Shown: piece by piece, positions 1 to 6,779 of the stretch
Position numbering within the stretch: the stretch's first letter is position 1
How the letters are laid out: every line of letters starts with the position of its first letter
NCBI RefSeq assembly: GCF_002923755.1
Contig: NZ_PGFZ01000004.1
Coordinates: forward strand, 121,298-163,529
Direction of reading: 5' to 3'
Source of the DNA: Methylovulum psychrotolerans
GTDB taxonomy: Bacteria; Pseudomonadota; Gammaproteobacteria; Methylococcales; Methylomonadaceae
DNA length: 42,232 nt
Position numbers and translations under genes: made by a program
The notes under the pieces: model-generated
What the model was told of the DNA's origin: nothing
Databases searched by the model: none
The model's input: only the letters and a program-made list of their open reading frames with translations

Positions 1-106
1 CTAATTTATTTAGATCAGACGACAGATAAACGTAGGTTATATCGTCCTGACTTACACATCCAGACAGATTAAAGGTAAAAAGAAGGAATAAAATCCTGGT
101 AATCAT
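1..106 (-). CDS. Partial small lipoprotein, runs off the left edge
   Basis: An open frame on the minus strand begins with ATG at 106 and is still open at base 1, giving 35 codons. Its N-terminus is a short basic start, a hydrophobic stretch (ILFLLFTFNL) and an LSGC lipobox, so the product should be a lipoprotein acylated on Cys17. A weak purine-rich AGAAGAG lies about 8 nt upstream of the start. The rest of the protein is outside the window and its family cannot be named. Its start overlaps the end of a decayed reading frame (69-294). Small lipoproteins beside polymorphic-toxin loci are sometimes immunity proteins, but nothing here proves that role. Confidence 0.5.
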   Translation of the reverse strand, partial: MITRILFLLFTFNLSGCVSQDDITYVYLSSDLNKL

Positions 107-294
107 AGTATTGCTCTTCTGTATATCTTCGATATATGGTGGAGCTATTTCCTTCAATTTGATTCCAAGAAAATCCAACCATCATATTGATAGGTACTGG
201 AGTCGCTTAATCCAAGACCCCAAAAAAAGTAGGATCTATAGGCTGCTTTTGCGTAGCAGACTGCGGAAAAAAGTATTAGGGTGATTAATGTACT
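69..294 (-). pseudogene. Possible decayed small secreted-protein gene
   Basis: Two consecutive minus-strand frames look protein-like but are joined by a frame change. From about 294 one frame reads a hydrophobic, signal-like stretch (LITLILFSAVCYA) followed by YFFWGLGLSDSSTYQYDGW, and it stops near 165. A second frame takes over at about the same point, reads FSWNQIEGNSSTIYRRY and ends at 69. Neither has a convincing ATG start; the first opens directly after a stop codon. I read it as a frameshifted remnant overlapping the start of the following lipoprotein ORF. No family is recognised. Chance open frames in AT-rich DNA remain a real alternative. Confidence 0.28.
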
Positions 295-436
295 TTACGG
301 ATAATAGTTTATGGCTTATGTTTGTCGGATAGGCAAAGCTTGGGGTTGCCAAGCTTTGCGCAAATGATTTATTTATCTCGGAACCATTTCACACTTTGCC
401 GCCTATTAATAATAGCATTAGTGCGGTCTTTGTCCG

Positions 437-745
437 TTAGTCTTCACGGCGGAGAAAGACAATTCGTGTTGTCGGTTCTGTTGCTAAAATTTTGTCATTG
501 CTGATAAGCGTTTCGACATCATATTTTACGAATCTTCCAAGAAGGGCATCAAATTCAGTGATAATATCCTCGATTTCTTCGCGGTCAATGGCATTTTCTT
601 CCGCTAATACGAATTGGAGTTTCCAAATGGGATTTTCGAGTGAAATAGCGACCATTCTAAAATTAGCTGAAATAGCACCTTGTAGTGCCTGCATCAGCAT
701 AACGGTTATTTTATTTTTTTCATCAAGCGTCATAGGATAGTTCAT
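437..745 (-). CDS. Hypothetical 102-aa cytoplasmic protein (immunity-like setting)
   Basis: The product is an acidic, soluble protein of 102 residues with no signal peptide or membrane segment. It begins MNYPMTLDEKNKITVMLMQ, and an acidic stretch rich in Glu and Asp around residues 50-68 suggests helices. It ends the series of short minus-strand genes downstream of the RHS remnant, 67 nt after the secreted ORF at 813-1538. Small acidic ORFs in this position are commonly immunity proteins, often orphan copies, of polymorphic toxins; that is inference from position and size only. The start at 745 has only a weak Shine-Dalgarno (CTGGA). I do not recognise the family. Confidence 0.55.
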   Translation of the reverse strand: MNYPMTLDEKNKITVMLMQALQGAISANFRMVAISLENPIWKLQFVLAEENAIDREEIEDIITEFDALLGRFVKYDVETLISNDKILATEPTTRIVFLRRED

Positions 746-812
746 AGTTGTATCCAGTTGGGGTTTGTTGGAACCACGCTAGATGACTATATGACTTGAA
801 TTCACCATTGCA

Positions 813-1538
813 TTATGGGTTAAAAAAAGCTTTGTTAACAAATTGAATGTTGTTTGGGTTAAACACTAGGTTGGCATCAAAAATACAGCGTTTACATTTT
901 TCTGGCCATAAGTTTTCGGGGTCTACCCTATCAACTTCGATTGAAATTTGAGCATATACGCCTTCTTCAATTCCCAATAATTTTAACGTAAGGGATTTTT
1001 GGGAAGGTGGGTTAAAGTTAGCGTTGTTAATGGAACTGGAAGCATAACGGACATAACCGCTTACAGCATATCCTGTACAAAAATCATGTAGGCTGGGGTT
1101 ACCAGTTGTGACAAAAGCCGTGGCATCTGCTCCCCCTAGAGATATTTCCCCTTCTCCTATAAGTGGTTTTAAGGTGGTTATGGTAATCAAAATAATGCTA
1201 GAAGAGTCGGTTATTTGGGGGAAGCCAGAAAAAAAACTCCTATAGGTAAGTGCGTCCCCTTTACCGACAGAAAGTTGATGCCCAGCCAAAGGAAACAGCT
1301 CCGCATTCCAATCTATATTTTTGTGTTTTTTAAGTAGTGACATGTATCTTTGATGTAAGGTAAATTCTCCAAATGATGCCTGTTGTAACCACCAGGCATT
1401 AGTTTGTAAATGGCTAAAGTTACTAATTAACACGCATTGTTCTATTGCGTACGCATTTTTCATAAAAAAAGCAATGGGTAGAATAAGGAATAAAAAGATG
1501 CTATTTTTTAAGTAATTTTTGATTTTATTAGCAACCAC
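813..1538 (-). CDS. Secreted 241-aa protein, candidate immunity protein of the RHS C-terminal module
   Basis: Translation most likely starts at GTG 1538, with AGGAG 5 nt upstream. The overlapping ATG at 1540 lies in another frame and stops within about ten codons. The N-terminus has a basic region (MVANKIKNYLKN), a hydrophobic core (SIFLFLILPIAFF) and an AYA signal-peptidase-like site near residue 31, so the mature protein should be periplasmic. The body has several cysteines (ISNF after Cys35, the CKRC pair near 216) and no domain I recognise. The start overlaps the end of the RHS C-terminal frame (stop at 1528-1530) by 11 nt, the arrangement expected for a translationally coupled toxin-immunity pair. 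If so, a periplasmic immunity protein implies a toxin acting in the periplasm. Function is inferred from context. Confidence 0.55.
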   Translation of the reverse strand: MVANKIKNYLKNSIFLFLILPIAFFMKNAYAIEQCVLISNFSHLQTNAWWLQQASFGEFTLHQRYMSLLKKHKNIDWNAELFPLAGHQLSVGKGDALTYRSFFSGFPQITDSSSIILITITTLKPLIGEGEISLGGADATAFVTTGNPSLHDFCTGYAVSGYVRYASSSINNANFNPPSQKSLTLKLLGIEEGVYAQISIEVDRVDPENLWPEKCKRCIFDANLVFNPNNIQFVNKAFFNP

Positions 1539-1827
1539 ATTTTCTCCTGAAAGTATTAAATTCGTTTCTTACTGAGGTAGGGGTTCTGTTTTTACCTTCA
1601 TCATATGGCCGACCGCTTCCTTCATAGTCAAGATTATCAATAGTATACCACCGACCTATTTCTCCATTGTTCCAATGCCAAGCCTCATGTGACGCTACTT
1701 CTAAAAGATCTCCCGCTTGAAATACATTCAGTTTTCCTCCATATCTAGTTCCGTTAATCCAAATTCCTCTTTCTTCTGATGGAAAGTATATTGTTGCCGC
1801 GCGATTTCCTAATGGATTACGTAGAAG
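1528..1827 (-). pseudogene. Orphan RHS C-terminal (toxin) module with HEAWH motif
   Basis: A 99-residue frame with no start codon of its own opens just after a TAA at 1828-1830 and ends at 1528. It is offset from the RHS shell, which stops at 1809. It reads LLRNPLGNRAATIYFPSEER at its start, continues to ASHEAWHWNNGE and ends RRKCGC. HEAWH, encoded at 1675-1689, fits the HExxH zinc-metallopeptidase pattern. The frame is AT-rich compared with the GC-rich shell, typical of exchangeable toxin tips. The hyperconserved end of an RHS core normally found between shell and tip is missing, so this is either a displaced orphan tip or the product of a deletion plus frameshift. It is probably not translated unless a frameshift restores it. 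The metallopeptidase reading rests on one short motif. Confidence 0.5.
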
Positions 1828-2784
1828 TTACCCAAGCCTTGCGGGTTGGTGTTGGCGGCGGCGTTGCCGAAGGGGTCGGTGTTGCCCCATTGCCAGACGG
1901 TTTGGGCTTGGCTGTTGACGGCTTGCCGGGGTGTGCCCAGGTGGTCGCTGATGATGGGGTAGGCGCTGCCGTCGGCGGCGAAGGCGGCGACGGGGCGGTC
2001 GCCCAGGTACAGGTATTCGCGTTGTGTGGCGCCGCTGGTGTCGTATTCGCCGAGCATGTGTCCGGGTTCGTCGTAGACATAGACCCGCCCGCCGCTGCTG
2101 AGGGCGGTGCTGGTTTTGCTGACGCGCTGGCCTAGGCCGTTGATGCCGTAGCTGTAGGCGATGTTGTTTTTGGTCGTGCCGGATAAACGGCCTTTGGCAT
2201 CGTAGGTGAAGCTTTGGCTGCCGTTGTTGGTGGTGTTGCCGGAACTATCGTAAGTGTAGCTGGTGCTGCCGACCATGTCCAGGCGGTTGCTGCCGGGGTT
2301 GACGACTAGGGCGGTGCTGTTGCCGTTGGCGGTCAGGTTGGTGCGGTTGCCGAGCGCGTCGTAGCTGTAGCTTTGGCTAATCCCTAGGGTGGCGGCACTG
2401 TAGTCGGTCAGGCGGTTGAGGGCATCGTAGCTGTAGTGTTGGTCGTTGCTGGTGTTGCCGGTGTCGCCTAGGGTGGTGATGTTGCCGAGCAGGTCGCGGA
2501 TGAGGCTTTTGCTGGCGAGGCCGCCGCTGGCGGTAGCTTTTTACGCCGCCTAGCGGTTGGTAGCTGATGGTGTCGATCAGGGTGGTGAAGGCGGTTTGGA
2601 CGTTGGCGGTGTTGCTGTCCACTTTGGCTGTTTGGCTGGTGATACTGACCAGACGGTGGGCGGCATCATAGCCGTATTGGATGAGACCTTGGTCGGGGGT
2701 GGTGATATTCCAGAGCTGGTTGTTGAAGTAAGTCAGGCTGGTGGTGCGGCTATTGACGGTGATGCTTTGCAGGCGGCCACGCAT
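1809..2784 (-). pseudogene. Truncated, frameshifted RHS/YD-repeat shell
   Basis: The minus strand encodes about 325 residues of RHS repeats. YD-type units are clear: YGYDAAHRLVSI, HYSYDALNRLTDY, YSYDALGNRTNL, FTYDAKGRLSGT. They are followed by the pre-core region YVYDEPGHMLGEY and ISDHLGTPRQAV. Two frames are needed. The first (from 2784) leaves the family at a five-A run at 2538-2542; dropping one A restores VKATASGGLASKS and the frame that runs to the stop at 1809. Upstream of 2784 an in-frame TAA lies 4 codons before the first Met, so the 5' end is missing, as is most of what would be a >1000-residue protein. RHS proteins are toxin-delivery shells secreted by type VI or related systems; this copy is a remnant whose tip lies in another frame just downstream. 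Confidence 0.85.
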
Positions 2785-2918
2785 ATCATAGCTTTACCTG
2801 TTGCCGTAATGTCAACCTGATTAACCAAATTCATCAAGTTTTATTTTGTTGCGTATTGAAGCAAGCTTATTGCTTGATCCGCAGTGAGTGGTAATGCCGC
2901 GTTCATAATAATCGCCCG

Positions 2919-3335
2919 CTAAAATTTAAAAACCACAGTGCGATCTTCTTGTTGACCATAGTATCCAGCGGTTTTAAATACTTTAAGTGCGTCTTTGAGC
3001 ACACAAATGACTTCCTCTCGGGTGTGCCGGAAGTTTTCTGGAATTTGTAAGCCGGGTGATTCCCAAGTTGTTACAGTTTTTCCAGGTGAGGCTTCTTTGG
3101 ATGAACCTAGTATGAAAATTTTTATAGGCGCGCCATCCCACCACAATAAAAAATCTTGCTCAGCGAAATAGTCTTCCCTACCGCTGCGTAGCCAACTTAA
3201 AAAAATATTTTGTTCACGGTCAATTGTCCAACACTGCTTTAAATGAAACACAGGCGTGCGTAAAACTTTACTTAACGCTTCAAAGCCATATTTTTCAGCA
3301 TCAGCATCAGATACTCTTTCTCTTACAAAAGACAT
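2919..3335 (-). CDS. Hypothetical 138-aa soluble protein
   Basis: A complete ORF with a good ribosome site (GGAG 8 nt before ATG 3335). The product is soluble, without signal peptide or membrane helix, and is rich in aromatic residues (WTIDREQNIFLSWLRSG, FLLWWDGAPIKIFI). The central WxIDRExxIFL stretch and the C-terminal helix with EEVICVLKDALKVF look like a compact single-domain protein. It lies just upstream of the RHS remnant on the same strand, a place where orphan immunity proteins are often found, but no family is recognised and no function is claimed. A REP-like palindrome lies between it and the next gene at 3426. Confidence 0.6.
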   Translation of the reverse strand: MSFVRERVSDADAEKYGFEALSKVLRTPVFHLKQCWTIDREQNIFLSWLRSGREDYFAEQDFLLWWDGAPIKIFILGSSKEASPGKTVTTWESPGLQIPENFRHTREEVICVLKDALKVFKTAGYYGQQEDRTVVFKF

Positions 3336-3383
3336 AGTTAAACTCCAAATAATGTATTAAGGTTCTTTCAATAGCTTTAGATG

Positions 3384-3406
3384 GCGGTCAAGATGCCCGC
3401 GCTCCA
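3384..3406. repeat. REP-like palindrome, copy 1
   Basis: An imperfect inverted repeat (GCGGTCA-AGA-TGCCCGC, 3384-3400) is followed by GCTCCAAA. The same core with perfect arms and the same GCTCCAAA tail recurs at 12259-12283. Both copies sit between gene ends, which suggests a dispersed intergenic repeat family. Confidence 0.6.
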
Positions 3407-3425
3407 AAGCTTGTTGCTGTGTCGC

Positions 3426-4559
3426 TTAATGCCCTTTGCCCTGATAAGTCACTTTATAAATCAAGCCGTTTTTATCGTCGCTAATCAGCAAGCTGCCGTC
3501 AGGTAGGGTGAGGATGTCGACGGGGCGGCCTGAGACGGCGCCGTCTTTGTCTAACCAGCCGCTGATAAAGTCCTCTTCGGCGATGGGTTGGCCGTCTGCG
3601 CCGAATTTCACCAGTACGACGCGGTAGCCTTGCGGGTCGGTGCGGTTCCATGAGCCGTGCTGGGCGACGAACAGTTGGTTGTTATAGCTGGCCGGAAATT
3701 GTCCGCCTGTATAAAAGCGCATCCCTAGCGGGGCGATGTGGGCAGCGTATTTCCATACGGGTGGGGTAAAGTCGGCGCAGTGTTTGCCGGCGGCGAATTC
3801 CGGGTCGGGGATGTCGCCGCCGTGGCAGTACGGATAGCCAAAATGCTCGCCGGCGTGGCTCCAGCGGTTGAGTTCGTCGGGTGGTGCGTCGTCGCCGAGG
3901 TAGTCGCGGCCATTGTCGTTAAAATACAGGGCGTGGCTTTGCGGTTGCCAGTCGAAGCCGACGGTGTTGCGGATACCCCGTGCGAGGATTTCCAAGCCGC
4001 TGCCGTCGGCGTTTAACCGGACTAGAGAGGTGTAAATGTCTTGGTCTGGGTTGCAGATATTGCACGGCGCACCGACGGCGGTATAGAGTTTGCCGTCTGG
4101 GCCAAAGCGCAGGTATTTCCAGCCGTGGTGTTTGTCGCTGGGGAATTGGTCATAGACCACGACCGGGGCGGGTGGATGGTCTAGGCGTGTGGTGATGGCA
4201 TCGTAGCGGAGAATGCGGTTGATGGCGGCGACATACAGCGCCCCGTCTTTATAGGCCACGCCGTTGGGCATGGTCAGGTCGCTGGCGATGAGTTGGTGCG
4301 GTTCGGCTTTGCCGTCGCCGTTGCGGTCGGCGACGGCGTAGACTTTGCCTTCGCGGCCTGTGCCGACATAGATTACGCCTTGATCGCCCAAGGCCAGGCT
4401 TCTGGCATTCGGCAAGCCGTCGGCATAGACGGAGACGCTAAAGCCTGCCGGAACGTGCAGTTTAGCCAATACGTCTTGATGGTCGTCAGCCGCCGATACG
4501 GCTAAGGCCGTGCCGGAACATAAGGCCGCCAATAGTTTTTTGCTACGATGTGCTTGCAT
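3426..4559 (-). CDS. Periplasmic PQQ-type sugar (sorbosone) dehydrogenase family protein
   Basis: This 377-residue protein has a basic N-terminus and a hydrophobic signal peptide (LLAALCSGTALAVSA), so it should work in the periplasm. The mature part begins with LHVPAGFSVSVYADGLPNAR, the usual opening of the soluble-glucose/L-sorbosone dehydrogenase beta-propeller family. Family marks include MPNGVAYKDGALYVA, HHGWKYLRFGPDGKLYTAVGAPCN, ARGIRNTVGFDW, GYPYCHGGDIPDPEF and VAQHGSWNRTDPQGYRV. Homologues oxidise aldoses or related sugars using pyrroloquinoline quinone; the real substrate here cannot be told. A strong ribosome site (GGGAGGGT) precedes ATG 4559. It is transcribed divergently from htpX, with 117 nt between the two starts for both promoters. 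Family assignment is firm; enzymatic activity is inferred. Confidence 0.88.
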   Translation of the reverse strand: MQAHRSKKLLAALCSGTALAVSAADDHQDVLAKLHVPAGFSVSVYADGLPNARSLALGDQGVIYVGTGREGKVYAVADRNGDGKAEPHQLIASDLTMPNGVAYKDGALYVAAINRILRYDAITTRLDHPPAPVVVYDQFPSDKHHGWKYLRFGPDGKLYTAVGAPCNICNPDQDIYTSLVRLNADGSGLEILARGIRNTVGFDWQPQSHALYFNDNGRDYLGDDAPPDELNRWSHAGEHFGYPYCHGGDIPDPEFAAGKHCADFTPPVWKYAAHIAPLGMRFYTGGQFPASYNNQLFVAQHGSWNRTDPQGYRVVLVKFGADGQPIAEEDFISGWLDKDGAVSGRPVDILTLPDGSLLISDDKNGLIYKVTYQGKGH

Positions 4560-4676
4560 AATGATACCCTCCCGATAAACTTTTTCTTGTTATTTGCAGT
4601 CTGTTAAGCCATTGAATTTAGCGATTCAATCCCTATATCGTCAATAATATACTCCACCTATTAAAAGGCACTATTT

Positions 4677-5552
4677 ATGATGCGGCTTTTTCTGTTTTTA
4701 GCAACGAATGCGGCGATATTACTGGTCGTCAGCTTGATTTTCAATATATTTGGCCTGCAAGGTGCGCTGGATGCCCAAGGGGTGCACCTTAACCTGCAAG
4801 GCTTATTGCTGATGTCTGCCGTGATCGGCATGACCGGCTCGTTTATTTCCTTGGCGACGTCAAAATGGTCGGCCAAACGTGCGATGGGCGTTTTTGTGAT
4901 AGAAGCCCCCAGTAACGGCACTGAGCAATGGCTGTTGGACACTGTGCGTAGCCAAGCGGCGGCGGCGGGCATCGGGATGCCGGAAGTGGGCATTTTTGAT
5001 GCTGCCGAACCCAATGCCTTCGCTACGGGCATGAGCCGTGACAGTGCGTTGGTCGCGGTCAGCACGGGCCTGCTGCACAATATGGATCAGGATGAGGTGG
5101 CGGCGGTCATCGGCCACGAACTGACCCATGTTGCTAACGGCGATATGGTGACTATGGCCTTAATGCAGGGTGTGGTCAATACCTTTGTGTACTTTTTTGC
5201 CACGGTGATCGGCTATGTCGTTGACCGCGCGGTGTTTAAGACCGAGCGCGGCTATGGCCCGGCTTATTACGTCACCCAAATGGTGGCGCAACTGGCTTTA
5301 GGGGTGTTGGCTTCTATTTTGGTGATGTGGTTCTCGCGCCGCCGCGAATTCCGCGCCGATGCGGGCGGGGCGCGGTTGGCGGGAACCCATAAGATGATTG
5401 CCGCCCTGCAAGCGTTGCAACGCGCCCACGAAGCGCCCGCTTTGCCTGAACAATTGGCGGCGTTTGGTATTACTGGCGGCGGTTTCAGCCGTTTGTTTAT
5501 GAGCCACCCGCCTTTGGAAGAGCGTATCGCCGCTTTGCGCAATAGCCAATAA
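4677..5552 (+). CDS. htpX: Membrane zinc metalloprotease HtpX
   Basis: HtpX is an inner-membrane M48 protease that degrades misfolded membrane proteins and works alongside FtsH. The 291-residue product has the usual length and layout: two N-terminal membrane segments (residues about 3-25 and 37-58), the zinc-site helix VIGHELTHVANGD near residue 147, two further hydrophobic segments, and the third-ligand region EFRADAGGARLAG. It ends with the typical SHPPLEERIAAL. AAGG lies 8 nt before ATG 4677; a second ATG follows immediately and could also be used. The gene stands alone, divergent from the sugar-dehydrogenase gene, and is followed by a rho-independent-like hairpin. Confidence 0.96.
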   Translation: MMRLFLFLATNAAILLVVSLIFNIFGLQGALDAQGVHLNLQGLLLMSAVIGMTGSFISLATSKWSAKRAMGVFVIEAPSNGTEQWLLDTVRSQAAAAGIGMPEVGIFDAAEPNAFATGMSRDSALVAVSTGLLHNMDQDEVAAVIGHELTHVANGDMVTMALMQGVVNTFVYFFATVIGYVVDRAVFKTERGYGPAYYVTQMVAQLALGVLASILVMWFSRRREFRADAGGARLAGTHKMIAALQALQRAHEAPALPEQLAAFGITGGGFSRLFMSHPPLEERIAALRNSQ

Positions 5553-5562
5553 GACCATCCAG

Positions 5563-5592
5563 CAACCGCCCGTTTAGGGCGGTTGTTGTTTA
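5563..5592 (+). terminator. Terminator hairpin after htpX
   Basis: A 9-bp perfect stem (CAACCGCCC with GGGCGGTTG) around a 5-nt loop lies 10 nt after the htpX stop and is followed by a T-rich stretch (TTGTTTAA). The T run is interrupted, so the terminator may be of moderate strength. Confidence 0.7.
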
Positions 5593-5691
5593 AGGTAGTG
5601 CATAGCTTGCCAAATCGGTTATTCATTTTCAGGCCGATAGCGTAAAATCCACATTTCTTAGATTCGATTAATCTATCTTTTAAGGAAGACC

Positions 5692-6081
5692 ATGAAAAAA
5701 ATACTTTTCTTGTTGGTGCTGATGCTGGCCAGTTTCGGTGCAGGGGCGGATGATGCCAAAAACGAGTGGCATAACACTGTGTTGTCGGATGCGACGATTG
5801 GTGAAATTAACCAAGCCACCTACAAATATAAAAAATGCGTTTCTGACGAAATGCAAAAACCTGCCTATGCGCTGATGGACACGCGCTTGGCGACTGACAC
5901 CATCACGCGGATGTGTGAGCCGGTGTTAGGCAAAATGCGCGATATTTATCTGGCACAAAAAATCCCTGGCATTGTCGCCGACCGCCATTTAAAGCAACTG
6001 CGCCTTAATGTCACCCGCAGCGTATTGCAAACGATGATGTTTGCCGAAGCGGCGCGTAAATCGGGTCAACAATCAAAATAA
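5692..6081 (+). CDS. Small exported protein of unknown function
   Basis: The 129-residue product starts with a clear signal peptide (MKKILFLLVLMLASFGAGA, cleavage probably before DDAK). The mature part of about 110 residues is mostly helical, with two cysteines (KKCVSDE and RMCEPV) that could pair in the periplasm. An AGGAAG ribosome site stands 4 nt from ATG 5692. The gene lies 17 nt before the DUF2760 gene and probably shares its transcript, so it may belong to the same functional unit as the Hsp70 that follows. I do not recognise the family. Confidence 0.75.
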   Translation: MKKILFLLVLMLASFGAGADDAKNEWHNTVLSDATIGEINQATYKYKKCVSDEMQKPAYALMDTRLATDTITRMCEPVLGKMRDIYLAQKIPGIVADRHLKQLRLNVTRSVLQTMMFAEAARKSGQQSK

Positions 6082-6098
6082 TAAAACCCATTCCAGTT

Positions 6099-6779
6099 AT
6101 GAATAGTCAATATACCGTAGATTTAACCCTGCAACCGACCACCTTAGACTTATGGCATGTCAGCTTGGCTGCTGCCGTGGTCGCGTTAGCGCTCATTTTA
6201 GTCACTGTGCTGTTGGCGATGGTCATCCGCTTGTCACGCCGCCGCCCCGAAGCCCCGCTAACCATCGCCGAGCCGATTGTTAAAGTCGTGGAGGTCGAGA
6301 AAATCGTCGAAGTGGAAAAGCTTGTCGAAGTCGAGAAAATCGTTGAAGTGGAAAAAATCGTCCAAGCCCCGGCTCCAGAGCCCGTGGTCTTAAAAGAAGC
6401 CACACCCGATGCCGCCCTGCAATTGCTCGGCCTGTTGCAAAAAGAAGCGCGTTTCTTGGATTTTGTTAAAGAAGACATCACCGTGTACAGCGATGCCGAC
6501 ATCGGCATTGCCGCACGGGTCGTCCATGAAGGCTGCAATAAGGCACTGAACGAACACTTTACCTTAGCCCCTGTGCGTAACGAAGCCGAAGGTAGCCGCC
6601 TGACTTTGCCTGCGGGCTTTGATGCCGGGGCGGTGCGTTTGACTGGCAATATTGTCGGCAATGCCCCGTTTACGGGTACGCTGATCCATAAAGGCTGGCA
6701 AGTGACCCAGATCCGTTTGCCCAAATTAACACAAGGCTATAACGCCGCTATCGTCGCCGCCGCTGAGGTTGAATTATGA
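6099..6779 (+). CDS. DUF2760 membrane protein, partner of Hsp70
   Basis: The 226-residue protein has one membrane segment (about residues 20-45, VSLAAAVVALALILVTVLLA) followed by RLSRRR. Next comes a charged linker made of VEVEK(I/L)V repeats (residues about 65-88), which should form an extended or coiled stalk. The C-terminal domain (about 104-222) matches DUF2760: LQLLGLLQKEARFLDFVKEDI, DIGIAARVVHEGCNKAL, and KGWQVTQIRLP near the end. The stop overlaps the next start in ATGA (6776-6779), so translation is coupled to the Hsp70. DUF2760 genes are known next to Hsp70-family genes; their biochemical role is not established. The protein probably anchors or recruits the chaperone at the membrane, which is an inference. 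Confidence 0.85.
   Translation: MNSQYTVDLTLQPTTLDLWHVSLAAAVVALALILVTVLLAMVIRLSRRRPEAPLTIAEPIVKVVEVEKIVEVEKLVEVEKIVEVEKIVQAPAPEPVVLKEATPDAALQLLGLLQKEARFLDFVKEDITVYSDADIGIAARVVHEGCNKALNEHFTLAPVRNEAEGSRLTLPAGFDAGAVRLTGNIVGNAPFTGTLIHKGWQVTQIRLPKLTQGYNAAIVAAAEVEL

Noticed and set aside
1779-2135. Long plus-strand ORFs opposite the RHS and chemosensory genes
   Set aside because: They are antisense shadows of GC-rich coding frames, with Val/Gly/Ala- or Arg/Pro-biased composition and no ribosome sites.
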